Shown: piece after piece, positions 11,306-20,400 of the stretch
How positions within the stretch are numbered: position 1 is the stretch's first letter
How the letters are laid out: each line of letters begins with the position of its first letter
NCBI GenBank assembly: GCA_015143295.1
Contig: CM026560.1
Span: 7,256,501-7,320,500, forward strand
Length of the DNA: 64,000 bases
Direction of reading: 5' to 3'
Source: Tetracentron sinense
Lineage: Eukaryota; Streptophyta; Magnoliopsida; Trochodendrales; Trochodendraceae
The notes under the pieces: generated by a model
What the model was told of the DNA's origin: nothing
Databases searched by the model: none
The model's input: only the letters and a program-made list of their open reading frames with translations
Program-made: the position numbers and the translations under genes

Positions 11306-12801
11306 AGAGGTGTTCCCAAACTAGGAAAGCCTTCTACTGCTGTGTGTGGGCCATGCCAAATTGGTAAACAAATTAGGACCCCACATAAGAAGACTTCAAG
11401 TATTGCTACTTCATATCCACTGGAATTAATTCATATGGACCTTATGGGTCCTACAAGAACTGAAAGTCTAGGTGGAAAGCGATACATCCTAGTCATGGTT
11501 GATGATTTCTCTAGAATGTCATGGGTGGCATTTATAAGAGAGAAATCCGATGCTTTTGACAATTTCAAAAGTATTTGCCTGAAAATTCAAAATGAGAAAA
11601 GATGCCCAATCACTCGAATTCGAAGTGATCATGGAAAGGAGTTTGAAAACTCTAAGTACAACGACTTTTGTGATGAGTCGGGTATCAAACATGAATTTTC
11701 TGCACCTATTACACCTCAGCAGAATGGTGTAGTAGAGAGGAAGAACAGGGTTCTCCAAGAGATGGCTAGAGTTATGCTTCATAGCAACAATCTAGCTTCT
11801 CATTTCTGGGCTGAGGCAGTTCACACTGCTTGCTATATAGTTAATAGAGTTTTTGTAAGACCTGGAACAAGGAAAACCCCATATGAGTTGTGGAATAACA
11901 AGAAACCTAGTGTCAAGTACTTTCGAGAATTCGGAAGTAAATGCTATATCCTTAAGGATAGAGAGCAACTGGGCAAATTTGAATCCCGGAGTGATGAAGG
12001 GATATTTCTTGGGTATTCCACCAACAGTAGAGCTTATCGAGTGTATAACTTGAGAACCTCTACAATTATGGAGTCCATAAATGTAATTGTGGATGACTCT
12101 GGTGTTGAAAATGTGCAATGTGAGGATGATGAAAGTGCTGAAAATGAAAATGTTGAAATTATTTCAACTCCACCTATTGATAAGCAAACATCTCCATTAA
12201 AACCTACACATCCTAGGGTCATGAGTCCTCACACCTCCACTGATATTATTGGTGATGTTGAAAGTGGAGTGAGAACGAGGAAACAAATTGAAAATGAAGT
12301 TAGCTACATTTGCTATACTTCATCTTTTGAACCCAAGAATGTAGCTGAAGCTCTTGCAGATGATAATTGGATAAATGCAATGCAAGAAGAGTTACTTCAG
12401 TTTACTAGGAATGATGTTTGGTATTTAGTACCTAGGCCTAACAATACAAATGTGATAGGTACCAAATGGATTTTCAAGAACAAATCTGATGAAAAAGGTA
12501 CTATCATAAGAAATAAGGCTAGGTTAGTTGCACAAGGATACACCCAAATTGAAGGTATTGACTTCGATGAAACTTTTGCTCCTGTAGCCAGGCTAGAATC
12601 AATAAGAATTCTTCTAGCTGTGGCTTGTAATATGAAATTCAAACTTTTTCAAATGGATGTTAAGAGTGCCTTTCTGAATGGCATTCTACATGAAGAAGTC
12701 TATGTGGAACAACCAAAAGGGTTTGAAGATCCACATCACCTTGATCAAGTTTATCGACTAAAAAGGGCCCTCTATGGTTTAAAACAAGCTCCAAGAGCTT
12801 G
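11301..12801 (+). mobile_element. Copia integrase and reverse transcriptase region (right arm)
   Basis: The arm begins with the rest of the pre-integrase zinc region (CGPCQIGKQ) and continues through the integrase core ([29 protein letters not shown]) to the start of RT ([50 protein letters not shown]). It ends at the N run. Integrase before RT is diagnostic for Copia. Confidence 0.92.
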
Positions 12802-12826
12802 NNNNNNNNNNNNNNNNNNNNNNNNN
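12802..12826. other. Assembly gap (25 N)
   Basis: Twenty-five N bases cut the Copia RT. Sequence after the gap does not resemble Copia, so the gap probably hides the rest of the element and its LTR, or joins non-adjacent contigs. Confidence 0.98.
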
Positions 12827-13745
12827 TGCATCCCCCGCGCTCGATCAGCTCTCCAGCCCAAATGATCTAAATATAGGGGGGCGCTCACTAGACCTTCAAT
12901 TGAATGCGGCCCATGAACCCTTCTCCATTATAAATGACATTTTCAAAGGTCTCTCGACATGCTTGAATTTTTTTTAACCGTTATTTGAGTGTGTGGATGG
13001 CATATGTGATACAAGTCAATATAGAATATTCTATTCTATATATAAAAAAAAAATTGCCATCATGGTTTTTAATTTGGCATGCTAATTTATCAAATTATAC
13101 GGTTGAGGATTGAGTACATGTGGAATATCAAGGTGTGATCTTTTGATATTTACAAATTATTTATCAATGTTTGGATTAACAAATCCCTTGGCCAAGCCTT
13201 TGACCTTATGATATGGATGCTAATTAGTCTTCGGCCTGTATGATTCTACGTGATTACGAATGTAGGCCAGTATATAATTCAATCCAGATCCTTTGGGGTT
13301 TGAGTGGTCATTGTTAGCCACTAAAGTAGTCTTTTGTCTAAAACAATTAGTATATAAGCCACTGCTAATTTACTTTGATTTCAGTTGCTACAGAAAAGAA
13401 ATTGACTCAAGCCTAAAATATGTCTCCCATTATTTTTCTTATTAATAAGCACTAATTTCTTTTTAAAAAAACGTTGCTTCAAGTAACGAGAATTAGATTA
13501 ATTCTTTCTACCTAAAAGTAATTGTTTTTTTTTGTGCAAGACCCGACGAAGTAGTTTGGATCCACAAAGTTCTAGTGTATATAACTTCTACTTATGGTTA
13601 GTTTTATTAGCTGTTAAGACTAGAGATTATTAGGTCTCACCCAAAGAAGGATTGTGACAATGAACTGGTCCAGTTGTACGATTTTTTTAAATTAACCGTT
13701 AGATTGAGTATGGGTGGCTTGACATTACTTTGAATGAGCAAAATG
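12827..13745. other. Intergenic, no gene seen
   Basis: AT-rich DNA with short homopolymers. I see no coding frame with family resemblance and no clear repeat ends. Confidence 0.6.
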
Positions 13746-13755
13746 TTGTCAGAGT

Positions 13756-13940
13756 TTACACACCAGGGATTTGTCCCAGTGGTAGTGTATCCTTGCTTTG
13801 GAGGGAGGTATCGGGTTCCATTCCCGAGAGGTGAGAGTTTTTGTATATACTCTCCCGCCCTAACTGAACAGATACTAACACCTAATCGGCGTTGCGCCTT
13901 AATGTATATCTCGAACCCAAGAAAAAAACAAAAAAATTGA
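13756..13940 (+). mobile_element. tRNA-derived SINE with target duplication
   Basis: A box A-like stretch (TGTCCCAGTGGTAGTG) and a box B-like stretch (CGGGTTCCATTCCCG) are about 40 bp apart, followed by a body and an A-rich tail (GAAAAAAACAAAAAAA). The 10-bp direct repeat TTGTCAGAGT flanks it at 13746-13755 and 13941-13950. Length of about 185 bp fits a plant SINE. The intact duplication suggests modest age. Confidence 0.8.
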
Positions 13941-14087
13941 TTGTCAGAGTCGTTGTGCTCATAAGGGCCTTTGTGACATCCCATCCTTAGAAAATGGAAA
14001 TTTTAACCTAAGAGTGATGGACCGTGTTTAACTCAGAGGGCCACATGTTTAAGTAATAGAGGCAGAGCACGAAGTTGGTGAAAACCT

Positions 14088-14199
14088 AGGTGGCGTCTGT
14101 TAACACTAGTCTAAAAAGAAGTGTTTATTTGAAAATTATGCTTAGGTGGTGTTTGGTAACACTAGTCTAAAAAGAAGTGCTTATTTGAAAATTATGCTT
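14088..14199. repeat. 56-bp tandem duplication
   Basis: Two copies of a unit containing AACACTAGTCTAAAAAGAAG, 56 bp apart, with few differences. The unit starts with a GGTGTTTGGTA-type sequence often seen at plant MITE or hAT ends, but I see no terminal inverted partner. Confidence 0.7.
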
Positions 14200-14468
14200 A
14201 GTTGGCATCATAAGCATTTGCACAAAAAAAAATATTCTAATTTTTCATTTACTACATATTATAGAGTTTAATCATTGCATTATTTGGATTCGCAGGGATG
14301 TTGCTATCACATGTATGAAATTCGTGAAGCAATGCTTATATGATAATTCAAGATGTGGTTTGTTGACTTGAGTTGAAAACTCGAGTGGATAACATATTCT
14401 TAATGAAATCTCATTTGAGTTTTTTTCTATCGGGTTATCTAGATTATTCGTTTGTTCTCATTAAGAAA

Positions 14469-14507
14469 GTCCCACATCGGTAGGCATTGCCGGTGTGTAC
14501 ATATAAG
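14469..14507 (+). promoter_or_regulatory. snRNA-type USE plus TATA-like pair
   Basis: GTCCCACATCG (14469-14479) matches the plant upstream sequence element RTCCCACATCG of U-snRNA genes. A TATAAG lies 22 bp further on (14502-14507), close to the spacing of Pol III-type snRNA promoters. The sequence after it does not match U1-U6, U3 or 7SL starts that I know. Similar motif pairs also occur inside plant repeats, so this may be a relic. Confidence 0.4.
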
Positions 14508-14799
14508 CAAGGTTCTGAATATTGATTTTGTATGTCATTTCGAGTCGTGGAAAAAAGATATATCGAGAATATTTCACAGATATATCGATATTGTGGGAGC
14601 AATATCGCACGCGGAGGAAAAAATTGAAAAAAATAGTGAAAAATGTGGAATTTTTCAATAAAACTTAATGAAATGTTAAAATATATGTTAATACACATCT
14701 GAGAATAAATAAAAATAATAATACAACAATGTATATAAGGATGCAATGAGAAGAGGTTAATGATGTGCGTTGATGACAATGTGTGATGATATTACTTCG

Positions 14800-15466
14800 A
14801 TTTAAAGGTCGAGTGTCTGTACCTAGAAACACCGAGTTGAAAAATGAATTGCTCAATGAGGCACATCGCTCTCGTTTTGCAGTACACCCTGGAAGCATGA
14901 AGATGTATCGTGATGTGAAGAATAACTATTGGTGGAATGACATGAAAAGAGAAATTGTAGAGTATGTATCTCGATGCCTAGTTTGCTAGCAGGTGAAAGC
15001 AGAACCCCAAAAACCTCCTCGATTATTGAATTCATTGCCTATTCTCAAGCGGAAATGGGAGCATATTTTGATGGATTTTGTGGTGGGATTACCAAAAACA
15101 AGAAGTTGACATGACGCTGTTTGGGTGATAGTTGATCGATTGACAAAGTCGGCCCACTTCCTCGCTATCAAGAATACCATTACTCTAGAAAATCTATTGA
15201 AGTGTTACATCAAGGAAATTGAAAAGCTGCATGGTGTACCCGTGTCTATTGTATCAGATCACGATCCGTGATTTACTTCTCGATTTTGGAGAAGTTTACA
15301 GGAAGCATTGGGTACGCAACTAAACATGAGTATAGCTTATCATTCGCAAATCGATGGGCAGTCTGAGCGCATGATACAAACTCTATAAGATATGATGCGC
15401 ACTTGCAGTCTAGACTTTCGAAAAAACTGGGATGATCACTTGCCATTGATTGAGTTTGCTTATTCA
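14800..15466 (+). mobile_element. Ty3/Gypsy integrase relic
   Basis: Integrase zinc region (EAHRSRFAVHPGS, MYRDVKNNYWW, RCLVC) and core ([32 protein letters not shown]) can be followed through about 220 codons with several breaks. It is chromovirus-like but diverged from elements A-C, so it is an old fragment. It is interrupted at its right end by a Copia-type LTR, and a short piece resumes at about 15876. Confidence 0.85.
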
Positions 15467-15469
15467 AAG

Positions 15470-15875
15470 TGTGTTAAAATCAAGACGTCCGTGAGAGTCT
15501 TGTCCGTGAGAGTCTTGTCCGTGAAGCCGGGAGCTTGTAAAGGTGTGATTCTCACCCGGAAGAGAATTTTAAAAGGTTTGGACTTCACCCGTGAAGAAGT
15601 CTGTGCGATTGGGTATAAATCGTGGTGAATCCTCTAACGGGTATAGCTTGAGGAGGGTTACCAAACCTGTTGAACAACATCGTGTGTCAACGTGTTTGCA
15701 TTCTCTCTAACTCTTTTCTTTAATTTATTGTTTTGCATTGCTTGGTAGATTTGCTAAATTTCTAATTCATTTTTAACTTATATAGTTGAAATTTCGCTTA
15801 AAGAATTAGGAGAAATTTTAAATTGTCATAGACCCTATTCACGCCCCCCCTCTAGGGTCTAATACTTGGGCAACA
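15470..15875 (+). mobile_element. Probable solo Copia LTR in the Gypsy relic
   Basis: The block ends with a C-run followed by CTCTAGGGTCTAATACTTGG and GCAACA, resembling the end of the SIRE-like LTR at 28257 (read on the minus strand). It begins near TGTGTTAAAATCAAG and carries a small duplication of CCGTGAGAGTCTTGT. The integrase reading picks up again right after it. No clean target duplication is visible, so the left border is uncertain by several bases. Confidence 0.6.
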
Positions 15876-15885
15876 ATTCTTACCA

Positions 15886-16320
15886 AGATTACAGAGAGAG
15901 ACATCAGAGGAGGGGTGAGTTGCCGTGGAGGGGTGAGCTGCTGTGGGGAAAAGAGAGAGTTAGAGAGAGAAAAAGACATTGCGAGAGAGAATGTAGAGAG
16001 AGAGAGAGAGAGAGAGTTACCTGGAGAAGAGATATTGTCGGAGTAGTTTTCGTCGGAGAGACAAGAGCCGTGGAGGGGTGGAGCTGCTGTGAGGGGTGGT
16101 GGCTGTTGTGAGGGGTGGAGTTGCCTTGAGGGGTGGAGCTGCTGGGTAGAGGCTGCTGTGAGGGGTGGAGCTACTGGGTGGAGGTTGTTGGGAGGGGTGG
16201 AGCTGTCGTGGAGGTGGTGGCTGTTGTGGATGGCCGGAGATTAGGAGAGAGGAGAGGGGAGAGCAGAGAACTGAGGAGAAGGGAGAGTAGATAATGGAAA
16301 TTTGCACAAGAAGGAGATGT
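15886..16320. repeat. GA-rich tract and GGGGTGGAGCTGCTG minisatellite
   Basis: GAGA microsatellite DNA (15890-16015) is followed by irregular repeats of GAGGGGTGGAGCTGCTGTG (about 16070-16215). Open frames here are low-complexity products of the repeat. It directly precedes the CACTA end and may be part of that transposon. Confidence 0.7.
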
Positions 16321-16349
16321 GAGGGAAAACCATCAGGCCCTAAATAAAT

Positions 16350-16725
16350 ATATGTAGCGGCAGTTTTTAAAAACCTCCGCTAAAAGATAGTTAACAACAA
16401 CGGTTATTAAAGAACCGCCTCTATTATTAAGCTTATCAAGGACGGTTATTATAAAACCACCGCTAATATCAAGGCGGGAAGCCAAAAATGGTGGAGGAAC
16501 CTTTTCCACGGTGGTTATGAAATAACCATTGTTAAAAACACATATCTACAGTGGTGTTGAAATAGCCGCTGTTAAAAATGACATTTTGTGTGGCAGTTAG
16601 TAATAAACCACCACTAAAACGATGCACAATCAGTATTTGATGACGGTTATATGAAACCACCGTTAAAATCAACATTCTGTGACGGTTCTTGGAAACCGCC
16701 GCTGAAGGCCTATATTTTTGTAGTG
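16350..16725. mobile_element. Terminal part of a CACTA (En/Spm) DNA transposon
   Basis: The block ends TTTTTGTAGTG, the complement of the CACTACAAAAA terminus. Upstream are many subterminal units in both orientations, such as GACGGTT..AACCACCG and GGCAGTT..AACCACC, typical of CACTA subterminal regions. The opposite terminus is not seen in this window, so this is a one-ended remnant or the other end is lost. Confidence 0.75.
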
Positions 16726-17463
16726 ACTTAAATTAATTTTTAAATGAAGTATTGGAAAGATATAATAATTATATATTATGATAGTTGATAATCAAATAAC
16801 AAATACTTTATCAATGAAATACATAATGGCTTCTCTATACATATCTATCAAAAAATAATAATAAAATTAAAAAATTGTTATTTATCAAAAAAAAATGTCG
16901 TCTATAACATTTATATGTTCTTTTACAAATATAAGTCTACAATATAGTAAGGATGTTTTTATTTCTACTAAGAAGTGCTTGGAATCACTATTCTATAGAT
17001 TTGTACTGATTATCGGGACCAAGTAATTGGCCTAGCTCATTGATAAGTATTTATCAAATATATGTAAACAGACATTTCAATAATGAAGTGAATTTTAGGC
17101 ACCCAAATAGTGAACCTGAAATTCATAGTATATTTCTATCAAATTTCGACGTTTCAACCAATCAGTTGATTTTCAATACATGAGCTTTCTATTTCGTGAA
17201 TATTGCAATGCCTATGTATTAGAATTCTCCGGAATGTTCTAATTCATACAATCCAAACAAACCTTATATTCTTGGTGGTCATAGGCAATTGCTTCATGGG
17301 GGGAAAACACTCTTTTAAATATTATGGTGTTAATATACAAAATCTCTCACAACTCTTATGCTCAGATCATTCCACATTTCTCTCTACTCTGAAGCTTAAA
17401 TTTTCGTTGATGGTATTAATATTTCTGTATTGTGTTGTGTGAACTGTGGCATCAAGTGCACAG
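16726..17463. other. AT-rich flank downstream of the host gene
   Basis: No gene or clear repeat is seen. The 3' UTR of the minus-strand host gene should lie in its right part. No exact AATAAA signal was found on the minus strand. Confidence 0.5.
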
Positions 17464-20400
17464 TTAGCGGTTCACAGACCAATCGAACTTCTGGTAAACA
17501 ATATTAATAGGACCTCCATCGCTCAAAAGATGAGTTAGAAGACCTGCTTTAGTTGAATCCAAGTAATTGATTATCCACTTTAGGATCTCACTATCTTGTC
17601 CGAAGTCTGCGTCGAACCTGTGGGGATAAATTTAGGGGCTAATCAAGAAATTTCCAAGAGTGAAGAAAGAAAAAAACCTCATTTGATTTGATGGCTTACC
17701 ACTTGATGATTCTGGTGAGATACACTGTCCTCTTTTCCAAGTTCACCTCCATTCCATCCCTTTGAAAGAATTCCCTTGTGGCACCTCGTAATTCCGCTTC
17801 AATTCCTTGGGCAGAGAAAAACCTTACAGTGGGGCTCGACCGTGTCCCGTTGCAGAGTCCAAAATGGATCAACGGATTAACCTTAGGAAGAGCCATCTGT
17901 TTTTTTTTTTTTTAAGAACAGAATGTTAGTGTCAGTCTCACATGTATTGCATTTCTTTCCGGCTATAAAATCTATGGCATTTGTGAAGTGCTCATGAAAC
18001 CCAAATTGGATACAGAAGTACAAACCGTATCGCACTTAAAACTGCTAAAATTATCATATTTTTATTGTATTTCTATCCAGATATAAAGATACTGTATTCC
18101 AAATTTAAGTAATGAGCTCAGACCCATCCCAAAGCCTCTGTAAAGGAAGAAGTTTTATATATGAGGAAGAGAGAAAGATCAGGTATTCGTTCCCGCATTA
18201 ATATCAGAAAATTAGCCAAAACTAATCTGAGAAGCTGGGAGGAAATTACCAACTTTACAATTTGGAAGTAAACAAATTAAAGAGAGAAGGCCTATCAAAT
18301 TCAATACTAATATTTTCTGAAAACTATAAATTTTTTAAAATGGCTGTTTATTGATTTTCACATCGAATATGAACAATGGATCTTAGTCAATATGGGAAGC
18401 AAAAAAACTCAAACTGAGATGATGATTACAAGCATTTAATCCATAACATTAAGTTGCAAAAATCTAAGGAAACATCAATAGTATGGCATAAAATGAAATC
18501 CTATAGATCGAATAATTATCATCATCTGATTTGGTTGAGTTTAAGTGTATGGGACAATGAATGGAAGTTGCTTACCTCTAACCGCTTGTCTCCAGTGCCA
18601 AAGGGTTTGATCCAGGAGTAAGGCTGTCTCCGATTATTTCTGAGAATCCCGTTCTTAATGGTGTTGAGGGAATATGGATGGCCTCCAACCAGATACTGGA
18701 AGTCGGAAAAGAAGGATCTCCTATCAATTACACCCTCTGGACACCCTACCCTGATTACGGCATGGATAACCATGGCATTGTACAGATTCAAGAAGAAGGC
18801 CAACTTCTCATTTGCTGAGAGTGCTAGGATGTTCACACGGTGCAGATCTTGAGCCAGATTTACATATCTACATATGTGAACAAGAGAAAAGGAAATTATG
18901 GTTAGTGACATGAACATAGAAAAGTATAGTCAGGATGTAGCTGAAACAACAACATTACTGATTAGGTACACATCAAAGGGCATTCATGGTGGTAGCCACC
19001 AATTTATATCGCCTTAATCGTGTCAACCACTAATTCCCCAGTAGATGGGAATATTCAAACTACTAAAATATAGTTAGACCAACAACTCGATATGAAACTT
19101 TCAGCTCAGTAAAAAATGCCAAAAGGTGAAGGTACAAAATGGAAGAATAGATATTGTGCCCATGTAGAAGACAGAACCCTCACAAAATGGGACACCAAAC
19201 TACTGTAGATAATGGAAATTGATACTAGACATTAAATTGAGAAAATAAAAGAAGTACCTGCGAAATTCCTCACTGTTGCTGATTGCGATGTAATTAACAT
19301 GGCGCCTGTCTTCAGAAGTGTAGGACTCTAGTATTGCTGCCATTATCTTGGTGAGCCTTTGGCCAACAATGGCTGCGGGTTTGGGCTCGAAGTCGTTTGT
19401 GGAACCTCGGAAATTGAAGCATTTAGGAATGAAAGGTTCGTGCTCAAGGAAACGATAGAAATGGTTTCCATCCTCAAAATCATTTTCACTACAAATAAAA
19501 AATTAAGTATAAAGGGAAGAGTATTATATAATCATCTTGAAGTAAAGTATTTTCATTCCCGAATAAATGAAATAGTATTATATAATCATCTTGAAGTAAA
19601 GTATTTTCATTCATGTAGTCAAATGTTCTTACCCGAATACATGATGGATGAAGTGCTTCCTGGCCAGCTCCTTCCCAATCTCAATCGCCTGTATATGTTG
19701 TGTAAAATTCATTAAAAATGCATGAAGGATTGCAATTCAATATCTGATATAATTTTGAGTGCTACTAACAGTTTTAATTTTGAGCGCTACTTAGTTTTTT
19801 TTTTTTTTTTCTTGGGGGGTACCAAATCCGTTTTGAGAGCCAAGGCTGGGAATTGATTCCAATACTTTCCCTTTCTGAGGAGCACACCCTTACCATCATT
19901 CCTCCCTTGAGGGGCAGGGGCAGCCGGGCAGGTCTCCCAACAGCCCACTTGAGATCACAAAAAGAAGAGAAATCACTCATGTCATAAAATTCTTTTATCA
20001 CTGGGTTAGATTCTTAAAACATTTTCACAGTTACAACTGTTTGATGGTCAGAAGACCAGACAACGACTGTATCACTCTTTTGGGGAAATCAATATATGGC
20101 ATTTACAAAACTTCTAGGTCACCCTTTTCAAAATATAAAGCCTGCCATCATGCACCTAGTCCCATTATAGTTCCGCCCATTTACAATTACAATTTACAAC
20201 CACAATTTATACTTTTAAGTATATAATATTTTTTTATTAAGTGTTTTGGTTAAAAAGAGTTAAGATCCTACGCAGAAGCCAATACTTGGGCCTAATCTCT
20301 CCAGCCCACACGGGGAGAGAATTTGGCGAGAAACCAAAAGGCCAATTTCAATTTCTCTCCACGTGTCAGCTGGAGAATTAGGCCCTAGAATCTTACTTTA

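Larger units (their letters stand above)
1..12801 (+). mobile_element. Ty1/Copia element (SIRE-like), split by a nested Gypsy element
   Basis: The Copia sequence is present as two arms, 1-1548 and 11301-12801, which are parts of one element separated by the Tekay insertion at 1549-11300. The left arm holds gag, protease and the start of the integrase region. The right arm holds integrase and the first part of reverse transcriptase. Neither LTR is in view: the window starts inside gag and the right arm stops at an assembly gap. Apart from the insertion and the gap the coding arms look little damaged, so this is probably a fairly young copy. The long coiled-coil gag suggests the SIRE/Maximus clade; that assignment is an inference. 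Confidence 0.9.

Noticed and set aside
14530-14660. A U6, U3 or 7SL RNA gene after the USE-TATA pair
   Set aside because: The downstream sequence lacks the known 5' sequences of these RNAs, and no clear Pol III terminator follows at a fitting distance.
16017-16307. Pro/Ser-rich 96-residue open frame on the minus strand
   Set aside because: Product of the GGGGTGGAGCTGCTG minisatellite; low complexity with no domain.
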